Part shown: positions 24,780-34,774 of the stretch, one piece after another
How positions within the stretch are numbered: the first letter of the stretch is position 1
Layout of the letters: each line of letters starts with the position of its first letter
Origin: FW021-bin31 sp964647485
GTDB lineage: Bacteria > Bacteroidota > Bacteroidia > Chitinophagales > Chitinophagaceae
Direction of reading: 5' to 3'
NCBI GenBank assembly: GCA_964647485.1
Contig: CAZYHV010000007.1
Location: forward strand, 1 to 64,000
Length of the DNA stretch: 64,000 nt
Program-made: the position numbers and the translations under genes
The notes under the pieces: model-generated
Databases searched by the model: none
What the model was told of the DNA's origin: nothing
Seen by the model: the letters and a program-made list of their open reading frames with translations, nothing else

Positions 24780-27746
24780 ATGAAATACAAATACCTCGGT
24801 TTTTTTATAGTGATTGCTTTTTTGCTCTGGGGAAGTGAATCTGTCTATGCTCAGGAAAAGACCTTGACCGTCTCAGGTATAGTGACCGATCAAAGTGATG
24901 TACCTCTGATCGGTGTTTCTATTCGAATAAAGAATAGCAATTCCGGTACGATAACTTCTTCTTCCGGTTCTTATGAGCTTAGTGTTCCCGAAGTAGGGGA
25001 TACGCTGGTATTTTCTTATTTAGGTTATGAAACAGAACATATAGAAGTAAACTCTGCCAGCTTAAATGTGACTATGTATCCCAGTAAAGGGAAAAAATTG
25101 AATGAAGTCGTTGTTATTGGTTATGGAGCCGTCAATAAAAATGATGTCTCGGGCGCCATTACTACATTGGATACCAGTAATTTTCAACAAGGTACGGTGA
25201 CTTCTTTCGATCAAATGGTTCAGGGAAAAGCTGCCGGACTTTCTATTACGCCTAATGGTGGACATCCCGGAAGTGGAGGAACGATCAGAATCAGAGGATT
25301 GTCCTCTCTTAACGGTTCTCAGGATCCATTGGTGGTTGTAGATGGTGTGCCTTTTGAAGGCTATGTCAATCCCAATGATATTGCGTCCATTACTATTTTG
25401 AAAGATGCTGCTTCTGCTGCTATTTATGGTTCACAAGCTTCCGGTGGAGTTATTTTGATTACCACTAAAAAAGGAAAGCCGGGAGAGCTGAAAATGAATT
25501 TTAATACACAGTTTTCTGTTGGTACCATACCTAATTATGCAGATGTACTAACTGCTGATGAGTTTAGAAAGTTTGTGATGAATAGTCCTTATATACAAGC
25601 GACCGGTGATACTGCATTGTTGGGTAATGCTCATACCGATTGGCAAAAGGAAATTTATCATCCGGCAACAACCTCTAAAAGCAGCTTAAGTGCATTGGGA
25701 AGTATAGGAGAAAACCTTCCTTTTAGATTATCCGTTGGATATCTTACTCAACAGGGTATCTTGAAAACAGATAAAATGAATCGTGCAACCGGTTCCTTTA
25801 GTTTGACGCCCTCACTTCTTGATGGACATCTGAAAGTGGAACTGAATTTGAATGGAAGTCTTACAAAAAACTTTAATGCCAATCAGGGAGCTATTGGAGC
25901 TGCAGTGGCTTATGATCCAACCCAACCGGTTTATGATCCCGATAATAAAAGGTTTGGAGGTTATTATCAATGGATGACTTCTCCCACGAGTTATAACCCG
26001 AATGCACCTTTGAATCCTGTAGCCTTATTGGAGCAAAGACATGATGAAAGTAAATATAATCGTGCTTTTGGTAATCTGAAACTGAATTACAGCCTGCCTT
26101 TTTTACCGGAATTACATGCGATTGTTAATTGGGGTTATGATATAGCAAAAAACAATGGTCGAACCCGTGAAGATAGTACCTCGCTGAATGCTTACAAAAG
26201 CAATGGACAAAAAGCCTGGGGGATGAATAATCCTTATGACAACAAAACCAGGAGTCTCTTGGCAGAATATACGCTATCTTATAATAAATTTATTCCTTCC
26301 ATAAAGAGTCATATCAATGCCATGTTGACTTATTCCTATCAGGATACGAAATATACCTATAATAATTATCGCAGTTATGATTATAAAGGAGATACCATCC
26401 CAAGTACAACTGCGCCATTGTATCCGAATGGGTTAAATCAACATACTTTAATTTCCTATTTGGGTCGTTTAATCTATACCTATAATGAGCGATACACTTT
26501 GACAGCTTCTTTCCGTCGGGATGGATCTTCCAAACTGGCACCCGGACATCGTTGGGTGACTTTCCCTTCTGTTTCTTTTGCCTGGGATGCAACCAAAGAA
26601 AGTTTTTTGAAAAACTCCAATACTTTTTCCTTGCTGAAGCTGCGTCTAAGTTATGGTAAAACGGCCAATCAGGGGGGGATAGACGATTACAGCTTTTATC
26701 CGGGCTATTATCTTAGTGATAATGTCTCCATGTATCAGTTGGGCAATAAGTTTTATAACATGTACACGCCTTCTCCTTATAATGCGGAATTAACTTGGGA
26801 AACTACCGAGTCTACCAATGCCGGTTTGGATTTTGGCTTTCTGGAAAATAGAATATCAGGAACATTTGATGTCTATCACAAAAAGACAACCAATTTATTG
26901 GTTACTGCTAACCTGCCTTCAGGTACGAATTTTACCAATCAGTTAATTGGCAATGTAGGTGAAATGACCAGCAATGGAGTAGAATTGAATTTGAATTTTG
27001 TACCTATTCAGACGAAAGATATTAAATGGACAGTGAATTTCAATGCAGCCTTTAATGAAAGCAAAATCACCAAACTTACGCAAACCGCAGATTCTTCCTT
27101 TAAAGGATTTCAGGTAGGAGGAATTGCCGGAGCTACCGGACAGTTTATTCAAGAACAATTTGTAGGACACGAACCTAATGCATTCCTTGTATACAAGCAG
27201 GTCTATAAAGCCAATGGAAAACCTATTGAAGGGGCCTATGTAGATTTGGATGGAGATGGGACGATCAATCCAATCGATGATCAGTATTTTTATCATTCTC
27301 CTTATCCTAAGTGGGTCTTTGGATTCAGTACACATTTTAATTATAAAAAATGGACTTTTAGTACAGTCTTAAGAGCAAATGTTGGCAATTATGTATATAA
27401 CAATGTGGCCTCTAATCAGGGTATTGCCTATAATATGGCAGTGAATAGTTACTTGGCGAATGCTTCTTCAGATATCTTAAATACGGGTTTTGTATTTAAA
27501 GAGCAACAGTCAGATTACTATGTACAAAATGCTTCTTTCTTAAAGATGGATAATATTGGTATTGCCTATCATTTTGGAGATGTTTTTCAAACGGAAAAAA
27601 CGAATCTAACCCTTAGCGCTAATGTGCAGAATGTATTTACGATTACAAAATACAAAGGAATTAATCCGGAGATATATAGTGGTATAGACAATAATGTGTA
27701 TCCGGTTCCTCGTGTCTTTACTTTAGGTATTAACCTTGATTTTTAG
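24780..27746 (+). CDS. susC: SusC/RagA TonB-dependent outer-membrane transporter
   Basis: SusC forms the TonB-driven barrel that imports oligosaccharides captured by SusD. The 988-residue protein has a signal peptide (cleavage likely after SESVYAQ, residue 25), a carboxypeptidase-regulatory-like domain (about 30-105), the TonB-box/plug start KKLNEVVVIGYGAVN (near 105), a plug with RIRGLSSLNGSQDPLVVVDG and ILKDAASAAIYGSQASGGVI, and a beta-barrel ending in FTLGINLDF with the terminal Phe. The neighbours (GH31, GH13) point to starch or maltodextrin as substrate. It is the first gene of the operon, under the two LacI-type operators. Confidence 0.96.
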   Translation: MKYKYLGFFIVIAFLLWGSESVYAQEKTLTVSGIVTDQSDVPLIGVSIRIKNSNSGTITSSSGSYELSVPEVGDTLVFSYLGYETEHIEVNSASLNVTMYPSKGKKLNEVVVIGYGAVNKNDVSGAITTLDTSNFQQGTVTSFDQMVQGKAAGLSITPNGGHPGSGGTIRIRGLSSLNGSQDPLVVVDGVPFEGYVNPNDIASITILKDAASAAIYGSQASGGVILITTKKGKPGELKMNFNTQFSVGTIPNYADVLTADEFRKFVMNSPYIQATGDTALLGNAHTDWQKEIYHPATTSKSSLSALGSIGENLPFRLSVGYLTQQGILKTDKMNRATGSFSLTPSLLDGHLKVELNLNGSLTKNFNANQGAIGAAVAYDPTQPVYDPDNKRFGGYYQWMTSPTSYNPNAPLNPVALLEQRHDESKYNRAFGNLKLNYSLPFLPELHAIVNWGYDIAKNNGRTREDSTSLNAYKSNGQKAWGMNNPYDNKTRSLLAEYTLSYNKFIPSIKSHINAMLTYSYQDTKYTYNNYRSYDYKGDTIPSTTAPLYPNGLNQHTLISYLGRLIYTYNERYTLTASFRRDGSSKLAPGHRWVTFPSVSFAWDATKESFLKNSNTFSLLKLRLSYGKTANQGGIDDYSFYPGYYLSDNVSMYQLGNKFYNMYTPSPYNAELTWETTESTNAGLDFGFLENRISGTFDVYHKKTTNLLVTANLPSGTNFTNQLIGNVGEMTSNGVELNLNFVPIQTKDIKWTVNFNAAFNESKITKLTQTADSSFKGFQVGGIAGATGQFIQEQFVGHEPNAFLVYKQVYKANGKPIEGAYVDLDGDGTINPIDDQYFYHSPYPKWVFGFSTHFNYKKWTFSTVLRANVGNYVYNNVASNQGIAYNMAVNSYLANASSDILNTGFVFKEQQSDYYVQNASFLKMDNIGIAYHFGDVFQTEKTNLTLSANVQNVFTITKYKGINPEIYSGIDNNVYPVPRVFTLGINLDF

Positions 27747-27764
27747 TTAAAAAATGATATAAAG

Positions 27765-29348
27765 ATGAAAAATAAATTATTAACACTCTTATTTGCAGGA
27801 GGCCTCTTGATATGGATGGGTTCTTGTACGAAGGATCTCAACCGGATCCCAATCAATACAACCACTTCAGACAATGTATTTACAACGGCCAAAGGCACGA
27901 AAGAAGCCCTCGCTAAAGTTTATGGCGCTTTTGCGATGACCGGCAGTTCCGGCTCGGGCAGTTCGGATCTGGCGGGGATAGATCCCGGAAATTCCGATTT
28001 CCTACGCTTGTATTGGAATTTACAAGAATTGCCGACCGATGAAACGATCTGCGCCTGGGGAGATCCCGGTATCCCGGATTTAAATTTCATGTCCTGGACC
28101 TCCGGAAATATTTTGGTTAACGGGCTTTACAATCGCTGTATCTATCAAATTACGGTAGCCAACTCTTTTTTAAGGGCGACTGCTGATAAAAAGGCTTCCG
28201 ATTTAAGCGACGAAGATTTAAAACAATACAAAGCGGAGGCTCGGTTTTTACGTGCTTACCAATATTGGGTGTTAATGGATTTGTTTGGGAATCCTCCTTT
28301 TGTGGATGAGCATTCAAAAATAGGAACCACGCCGCCTAAACAAATCAAAAGAGATGCCCTGTTTCATTATGTAGAAAGTGAACTTCTGGATATTCAATCG
28401 GATTTAGCGGCTCCCCGCCAAAATGAATACGGGCGTGCAGACCAAGCCGCGGACTGGGCATTGCTGGCAAGACTTTATTTAAATGCGAAAGTATATACGG
28501 ATACTGCCAGATATACGGATGCCATTACTTATGCTTCTAAAGTAATTGATGCCGGATATACTTTGATGCCGGAATATAGTCATCTGTTCATGGCAGATAA
28601 TAATATCAATAATCCGGAGGTGATTCTGTCCATCAATTACGATGGAAATCTAACCCAGAATTATGGCGGGACGACTTTCCTGGTCAATGGTTGTATTGAT
28701 GCTACCATTCCCGGAGGAACTGTGGCTTATGGCGTACCCGGTGGCGGTTGGGGCGGCAACAGAGCCCGTTCTTCTTTGCCGGAACTGTTTGGAGCTGATT
28801 ATACGAAGTCAGCGGACAGCCGTGCACAGTTGATGAAGGGAGACACCTACAATATTTCGGATGTGCAATCTTTTGCCCAGGGCATTAAAACGCCGAAATT
28901 CAGCAATAAAAATTCGGATGGTACAACACCGGCCGGCGCCAGTCAACTTGTTTCTGCCGACTTTCCACTGTTTCGACTGGCTGAACAATACCTGATCTAT
29001 GCAGAAGCTGTGTTACGTGGCGGACAGGGCGGAGATAAAAACACGGCTGTTTCTTATATAAATAAACTAAGAGAACGGGCTTACGGGGACGCTTCGGGAA
29101 ATATTACTGCAAGTGATTTGACTTTGCCCTTTATTTTGGATGAACGAAGTAGAGAGTTGTATTTAGAAGGCTTTAGAAGGACAGACCTTATTCGTTTTGG
29201 AGCCTTCACTTCTTCTAAATATGTATGGCCATGGAAAGGCGGAGCCAGGAATGGGAAAAGTGTGGATGAAAAATATAAGCTATATCCCATTCCTTCTTCT
29301 GATATGGTAGCCAATCCGGATAATCTGACCCAAAATCCGGGGTACTGA
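27765..29348 (+). CDS. susD: SusD/RagB glycan-binding lipoprotein
   Basis: SusD is the hinged surface lid of the SusC transporter and binds the glycan. The 527-residue protein has a lipoprotein signal with the lipobox Cys in WMGSCTKDLN (residue 21), a TPR-rich N-terminal part (with KAEARFLRAYQYWVLMDLFG, the usual SusD motif) and a C-terminal SusD domain with FILDERSRELYLEGFRRTDL and the terminal LTQNPGY. It lies 18 bp after susC. Its coding sequence looks visibly more GC-rich than susC. Confidence 0.96.
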   Translation: MKNKLLTLLFAGGLLIWMGSCTKDLNRIPINTTTSDNVFTTAKGTKEALAKVYGAFAMTGSSGSGSSDLAGIDPGNSDFLRLYWNLQELPTDETICAWGDPGIPDLNFMSWTSGNILVNGLYNRCIYQITVANSFLRATADKKASDLSDEDLKQYKAEARFLRAYQYWVLMDLFGNPPFVDEHSKIGTTPPKQIKRDALFHYVESELLDIQSDLAAPRQNEYGRADQAADWALLARLYLNAKVYTDTARYTDAITYASKVIDAGYTLMPEYSHLFMADNNINNPEVILSINYDGNLTQNYGGTTFLVNGCIDATIPGGTVAYGVPGGGWGGNRARSSLPELFGADYTKSADSRAQLMKGDTYNISDVQSFAQGIKTPKFSNKNSDGTTPAGASQLVSADFPLFRLAEQYLIYAEAVLRGGQGGDKNTAVSYINKLRERAYGDASGNITASDLTLPFILDERSRELYLEGFRRTDLIRFGAFTSSKYVWPWKGGARNGKSVDEKYKLYPIPSSDMVANPDNLTQNPGY

Positions 29349-29387
29349 GTAAACGATGCTAATTTATAAATCGATAAAATTTTTATC

Positions 29388-30434
29388 ATGAAAAAAAATA
29401 TATTAAACTTACTATTCCTACCGGCGTTGTTGGTATTTATGCTGGCATCCTGTAAAAAAGATGGTACAATGATAATAGCTCAGGGGAATACACCGGCTGC
29501 TTTGACGGCCAGCTCCAATAATTTGGATTATACGGAAGCCGATTCTGCGAAAACAGCCGTAACCTTTACACGTACTACATCTGATTTCGGTTATCCGGCA
29601 GCGGTAAATTACACCTTGGAATTTAGCTCGAAAGGAAGTGATTTTCAAAAAGTGACCTCCTATACCATGAGTAAAAAAACGATGGATTTTACGGTGGGAG
29701 ATTTTAATACTCTGGCATTAGGATTAAAGTATGCCACAGGAGTTTTGGATACTATTTATGCCAGAGTGAGATCAGAAGCAGCGGATAGCCTCTTCAGTTA
29801 TTCTAAAGTAGTAAAAATAAGGGTAACGCCTTATGCTGTGGCCTATCCTTTTTTATATGTTCCCGGAGCTTATCAGGGATGGGCTCCGGATGGTAATGTG
29901 ATTGCAAAATTATATTCCCCTGGTAATGACGGAGTGTATACGGGGTATGTGAATCTTCCGGATGCGGATAATCCGTTTAAGTTGACGCCGGCTCCCAATT
30001 GGGATAATTCTTATGGCATGTTGAATGCTTCTGAAATGGCTTACAATGGAGGAGATAATTTTGACATTAAAGATTCCGGTTATTACTTGATAAAAGCCAA
30101 TACCAATGATGGAACCTGGAGTGCAGCATTGCAAAATTGGAGCATTATTGGTGATTTTAATGATTGGGCAAGGGATGTATCTTTTGAATTTGATGAAAAA
30201 AGGCAGGTTTTGGTGAAAACGTTGCAACTTCCGGCAGGAGCCTTTAAATTCAGGGCAAATGGTGCAACAGAAGGATGGAATATTAATTTAGGTAGCGATA
30301 TGGTGGGGTTAAATGAACCGTTTACCTTAAAACCCGATGGAGATAATATCAATATCTCTACTGCCGGTAAATATAAGATAACCTTAGATTTGAGGGTGCC
30401 AAGTGAACCTTATTGTACCCTCGTTAAACAATAA
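29388..30434 (+). CDS. SusE-like starch-binding lipoprotein
   Basis: This 348-residue lipoprotein (lipobox Cys in FMLASCKKDG, residue 22) has an N-terminal SusE-type Ig-like domain (about 30-145: LTASSNNLDYTEADSAKTAV) and two C-terminal modules with the pattern of SusE/SusF starch-binding domains: YVPGAYQGWAPDG (about 150) and WSIIGDFNDWARDVSFEF (about 250), each with aromatic residues suited to glucan binding. It probably helps hold starch at the cell surface. It follows susD by 39 bp; a strong hairpin lies after its stop. Confidence 0.88.
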   Translation: MKKNILNLLFLPALLVFMLASCKKDGTMIIAQGNTPAALTASSNNLDYTEADSAKTAVTFTRTTSDFGYPAAVNYTLEFSSKGSDFQKVTSYTMSKKTMDFTVGDFNTLALGLKYATGVLDTIYARVRSEAADSLFSYSKVVKIRVTPYAVAYPFLYVPGAYQGWAPDGNVIAKLYSPGNDGVYTGYVNLPDADNPFKLTPAPNWDNSYGMLNASEMAYNGGDNFDIKDSGYYLIKANTNDGTWSAALQNWSIIGDFNDWARDVSFEFDEKRQVLVKTLQLPAGAFKFRANGATEGWNINLGSDMVGLNEPFTLKPDGDNINISTAGKYKITLDLRVPSEPYCTLVKQ

Positions 30435-30454
30435 ATTGAATTTTAGTACTTATG

Positions 30455-30482
30455 AAGATGCAGGATTTTAACCCTGCATCTT
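30455..30482 (+). terminator. Intercistronic hairpin between susE-like gene and GH31
   Basis: AAGATGCAGG (30455-30464) and CCTGCATCTT (30473-30482) form a perfect 10-bp stem over an 8-nt loop, followed by TTGT. The short T tract suggests a partial terminator or mRNA-stabilising hairpin, which would raise susCDE over the enzyme genes. Confidence 0.6.
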
Positions 30483-30497
30483 TTGTAAGCAAATAAT

Positions 30498-32912
30498 ATG
30501 TCCACATACATGAATAATCCGTTGTCTCCCGTACTAAATCCCGGGAATGTTATAGGGGCTCGTCTGAGTAATCAGAAATTATGGATTCAAACACAGCATG
30601 CCTTTGTTTTGTTAGAAGCCTGTTCCGAAACAATGATCAGAGTAAGAATAGATAAACAGGATTTTGGCAGAGATTTTTCTTATGCGGTTGTCGGTCAGTC
30701 GCAGCATTGTTCCATAGACTTTTCAGAGGATGATAAACAAATGGTCTTTGCTACCGTATCGGTAAAAGTAGTGGTACAGAAAGCGCCGTTTTCTATTGCT
30801 TTTTATACCCAAGACAATCAGTTGATTAATGCCGATGACCCTGCTTTAAATACTTCCTGGATTGGGGACAAAGTGACGACTTATAAAACCATGCAAGAGG
30901 GAGAGCGATTTATCGGCTTAGGAGAAAAAATCGGGAATCTGGATAGAAAAGGAAATGGATATACCCACTGGAATAGTGATTCTTTTGGATATGGTACGGA
31001 TAAAGACCCGCTGTATTCCACTATTCCGTTCTATATCGGATTGCATCATCATTTGAGTTATGGCATCTTTTTCGACAACACTTACCGGTCGGATTTTAAC
31101 TTTGGCGCCAGTAACAATCGCTTTGCTTCTTTTGGTGCGCATGGTGGCGAGATGAATTATTATTTCTTCTATGGAGAAAATGTAGCAGCTGTTCTTAAAG
31201 ATTATACAGCCCTGACCGGACGGATGGACATGCCTCCGCTTTGGAGTCTGGGGTATCAGCAAAACAGGTTTAGTTATTATCCGGATACCGAGGTGTTGCG
31301 TATTGCCAAAACCTTAAGAGAAAAAAAGATTCCTGCCGATGGGATTACCCTGGATATCCATCACATGGAGGATTATAAATTGTTTACCTGGGATAAAGAA
31401 CGTTTTCCCAATCCTCCCGTCATGAATAAGAAGCTCAAAGAGATGGGGTTTAAAACCACGGTCATTGTAGATCCGGGGCTGAAAGTAGAAGAGGGATATG
31501 AAGCTTATGAAGAGGGAAAGGAGGAAGATATCTATTTAAAATATCCTGACGGCACCCCCTGGACAGCTGGAGTATGGCCGGGTTGGTGCAATTTTCCTGA
31601 TTTTACCAGTCCCAAAGCAAGGAGCTGGTGGAAAAAACAAATGACTTTTTTCAAAGATTCCGGCATCAGTGGCATTTGGAATGATATGAATGAGCCGGCC
31701 AGCTGGGGACATAAAGCGCCTGACAATGTATTATTTGATTTCGACGGACAACCGGCCACGATGTTACAAGCCCATAATGTGTATGGCTCGGAGATGGCTC
31801 GTGTCAGCTATGAAGGAATCAAAGAAACCTTTTCTAACCGGCCGTTTATGCTTACCCGTGCTGCTTATGCCGGGGTACAGCGTTATGCAGCGTTATGGAC
31901 GGGAGATAATTGTTCGGAAGAAGAGCATTTACTTTTGGGGATTCGTCTGTTGACCGGTTTAGGCCTGAGCGGCGTTTCCTTTACAGGGATGGATGTGGGT
32001 GGATTTACAGATAATGCATCCGTTGAATTGTATGCCCGGTGGATACAGCTGGGGGCTTTTTTCCCTTATTTCCGAAGCCATACTAATATCAATACCAACT
32101 CGGCTGAACCGTGGACCTTTGGAGAAGCCGTCACTGAAATTGCACGTAATTTTATTGGCCTGCGATATCGTTTGTTGCCTTATTTGTATGCCGCTTTTTA
32201 TGAATCTACCCAAAATGGTCTGCCGGTCATGCGCAGTCTGGCTATAAACTATGCTTTTGAAGATAAGATATTTGATCCCCGTTATCAGAATGAATTTTTA
32301 TGCGGATCGTCTATTTTGGTATGTCCTTTTAGAGGAGATGCTCAATTTGGAGAAGCTTATTTTCCGGAAGGAAAATGGTATGATTTCTTTACAGATACAG
32401 TTCGGAATGGAGGGGAAGAAAAAATATTGAAGCTGCATTTTAGCCGCTTACCGGTGTATGTCAAAGGAAGCAGCATCATCCCTATGCAATCTCTAGTCCA
32501 ATCTACTACAGAAAAACCGGAAGATACTTTATATTTACATATCTACCGGGGAGAAGAAAACCATCGCTTTGTTTATTATGAGGATGATGGAGAAAGTTAT
32601 GATTATCAAGAAGGCGCTTTTTATAAAAGAGAAATGTGTTATGACGCTGAAAATAAAATGATTCGTTTGGGGAAAGTAGAAGGTCACTTTACTTCAAAAT
32701 TTCAAAAGATAAAGCTTCTTTTACATGGTTTTACATCGGAAAAATGGAAGGTGAACGGGAAACGAATTCAGGCGGATACAGCGCTTGTTTCTTTCATCGA
32801 ACCGATCTCTCATTTTGATCCGCATGAAACGCCCAACCCCCGGATAGAGGTGAGGGTATGGAGTTATACTATTGAGCATGACAGGAATGAAATTATGATG
32901 AATTATGAGTAA
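30498..32912 (+). CDS. GH31 alpha-glucosidase
   Basis: This 804-residue enzyme releases alpha-linked glucose from maltodextrins. It shows the GH31 nucleophile motif GIWNDMNEPASW (Asp396) and the acid/base in LWTGDNCSEEE (Asp470), with an N-terminal beta-sandwich domain containing FIGLGEKIGNLDRKGNGYTH and a C-terminal beta domain. No signal peptide is evident at the ATG, so it may act in the cytoplasm or periplasm through an uncertain route; the Bacteroides counterpart SusB (GH97) is periplasmic. Its stop overlaps the next frame's first ATG by 8 nt. Confidence 0.93.
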   Translation: MSTYMNNPLSPVLNPGNVIGARLSNQKLWIQTQHAFVLLEACSETMIRVRIDKQDFGRDFSYAVVGQSQHCSIDFSEDDKQMVFATVSVKVVVQKAPFSIAFYTQDNQLINADDPALNTSWIGDKVTTYKTMQEGERFIGLGEKIGNLDRKGNGYTHWNSDSFGYGTDKDPLYSTIPFYIGLHHHLSYGIFFDNTYRSDFNFGASNNRFASFGAHGGEMNYYFFYGENVAAVLKDYTALTGRMDMPPLWSLGYQQNRFSYYPDTEVLRIAKTLREKKIPADGITLDIHHMEDYKLFTWDKERFPNPPVMNKKLKEMGFKTTVIVDPGLKVEEGYEAYEEGKEEDIYLKYPDGTPWTAGVWPGWCNFPDFTSPKARSWWKKQMTFFKDSGISGIWNDMNEPASWGHKAPDNVLFDFDGQPATMLQAHNVYGSEMARVSYEGIKETFSNRPFMLTRAAYAGVQRYAALWTGDNCSEEEHLLLGIRLLTGLGLSGVSFTGMDVGGFTDNASVELYARWIQLGAFFPYFRSHTNINTNSAEPWTFGEAVTEIARNFIGLRYRLLPYLYAAFYESTQNGLPVMRSLAINYAFEDKIFDPRYQNEFLCGSSILVCPFRGDAQFGEAYFPEGKWYDFFTDTVRNGGEEKILKLHFSRLPVYVKGSSIIPMQSLVQSTTEKPEDTLYLHIYRGEENHRFVYYEDDGESYDYQEGAFYKREMCYDAENKMIRLGKVEGHFTSKFQKIKLLLHGFTSEKWKVNGKRIQADTALVSFIEPISHFDPHETPNPRIEVRVWSYTIEHDRNEIMMNYE

Positions 32913-32919
32913 TAAAATA

Positions 32920-34770
32920 ATGAAAAAAAATATTCTGCTTTTCCTTTTTTGCTTTTTATTTTTCGGCGCGCAGGCGCAGTTGCCCCGACTAAAGCGGATT
33001 GTTCCCATGTCATGGTGGACCAAAATGGCCAATCCTAAGTTGCAATTACTGGTCTATGGGAAAGATATTTCTGATTATAGGGTAAACCTGCAATATGAAG
33101 GCGTGAAAGTTCAAAGCGTGGATCGGGTGGAAAATCCCAATTATTTGTTTATCAACTTGATTATTGGTGAAAATACCAAGCCCGGCACATTTGATATCGC
33201 TTTTTCTCAAAAAGGAGAAAAGACCCTGCATTATGCGTATGAATTAAGGCAACAGGACAAGTCGCCGGACCGGATTCAGGGGGTGACGAGCAAAGACTTA
33301 ATTTATTTGCTCATGCCCGATCGTTTTTCCAATGGAGATATTTCCAACGACAGGGTGGCCGGGATGGAAGATCAGAGCTTGAACAGAGATTCCATGTACG
33401 ACCGGCATGGCGGCGATATTCAGGGAATCATCAATCATCTGGACTATATTAAAGAGCTGGGAGCTACCGCTGTCTGGTGCAATCCCATGGTTGAAAATGA
33501 TATGCCGGAAGCTTCTTATCATGGCTATGCAGCGACCGATTTATACAAAATAGATCCCCGCTTTGGTACCGATTCCTTGTATAAAAAAATGGTGGAAAAG
33601 TGCCATGCGATGGGATTAAAAGTGATCAAAGACGTAGTGCATAATCATGTAGGCACGGAGAGTTGGCTCATTAAAGATATGCCGATGAAAAGCTGGGTGC
33701 ATCAATGGCCGGAATATACGAATACCAGCTATAGAGATCAGCCCATGATGGATGTTCATGCTTCCAAAATCGACAGAAAATTACAGGTAGATGGCTGGTT
33801 TGTCCCTTCTATGGCAGATTTGAATGAAAAAAATCCGTATGTGGCTACTTATCTGATTCAAAATAATATCTGGTGGATTGAATATGCCGGCATTGATGGA
33901 CTTCGTTTGGATACTTATCCTTATAATGATCCCGAATTTATGGCACATTGGGCACAAGCCATGAAGGCCCAGTTTCCACATTTATCAATATTTGGAGAAA
34001 CATTGGTCACCTGGCCTTCCGAACAGGCTTATTTTACCGGAGGAAACACCGTAAACCGCGGATTGGATACACATCTTCCGGGGGTGACAGATGCCGCTCT
34101 AAAAGATGCTATTTATGAAGCCTTGAATGGAAAAAATGGCTGGGTCGACGGCCTTAACCGTCTGTATGCCGTGTTGTCACAGGATTTTTTATATAAAAAT
34201 CCGATGAATAACTGTATTTTCTTGGACAATCATGATATGAGTCGTTTTTATTCCATGGTAGGGGAAGATTTTGATAAATTTAAAGAAGGATTGGGTATTT
34301 TATTAACCATGAGAGGGATTCCTCAAATATATTATGGTACTGAAATTTTGATGAAAAACTTTTCTCATCCGGATGGTTTAGTAAGGGAGGATTTCCCGGG
34401 GGGATGGGCTACTGACACTGTAAATAAATTTACGGAAAAAGGACGAACCGATAAGGAAAATAAAGCTTTTAATTATATAAAAACATTAGCCCATTTTCGA
34501 AAAAATAGTTCAGCTTTACAAAGCGGGAAACTTATGCAATATGTTCCCAAAAATGGGATTTATGTTTATTTTCGATACAATGACCAGCAAACAATCATGG
34601 TAATTGTAAATAGCAATGAACAAGCTAAAACGTTATCTACAAAACGTTTCGTAGAAAGGATGAAAGGGTTTACTTCTGCCAGGAATGTCATGACGAAGAA
34701 GCATTTGCAACAGTTAGAAACCATTAAAATAAAAGGGCATACCACCACTATTTTAGCATTGGAAAAATAA
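32920..34770 (+). CDS. Secreted GH13 neopullulanase/cyclomaltodextrinase (SusA-like)
   Basis: This GH13 enzyme cleaves alpha-1,4 (and possibly pullulan) linkages in the periplasm. The ATG at 32920 is chosen over the one at 32905 because it directly begins a signal peptide (MKKNILLFLFCFLFFGAQAQ). The 616-residue protein has an N-terminal beta domain (about 20-110) and the catalytic barrel with region I DVVHNHVG, region II GLRLDTYPY (nucleophile Asp331), region III FGETL (Glu360) and region IV FLDNHD (Asp439). The GLRLDTYPYND form is typical of SusA-like enzymes. The gene turns from GC-richer to AT-richer near 34200. Confidence 0.93.
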   Translation: MKKNILLFLFCFLFFGAQAQLPRLKRIVPMSWWTKMANPKLQLLVYGKDISDYRVNLQYEGVKVQSVDRVENPNYLFINLIIGENTKPGTFDIAFSQKGEKTLHYAYELRQQDKSPDRIQGVTSKDLIYLLMPDRFSNGDISNDRVAGMEDQSLNRDSMYDRHGGDIQGIINHLDYIKELGATAVWCNPMVENDMPEASYHGYAATDLYKIDPRFGTDSLYKKMVEKCHAMGLKVIKDVVHNHVGTESWLIKDMPMKSWVHQWPEYTNTSYRDQPMMDVHASKIDRKLQVDGWFVPSMADLNEKNPYVATYLIQNNIWWIEYAGIDGLRLDTYPYNDPEFMAHWAQAMKAQFPHLSIFGETLVTWPSEQAYFTGGNTVNRGLDTHLPGVTDAALKDAIYEALNGKNGWVDGLNRLYAVLSQDFLYKNPMNNCIFLDNHDMSRFYSMVGEDFDKFKEGLGILLTMRGIPQIYYGTEILMKNFSHPDGLVREDFPGGWATDTVNKFTEKGRTDKENKAFNYIKTLAHFRKNSSALQSGKLMQYVPKNGIYVYFRYNDQQTIMVIVNSNEQAKTLSTKRFVERMKGFTSARNVMTKKHLQQLETIKIKGHTTTILALEK

Positions 34771-34774
34771 ACAG

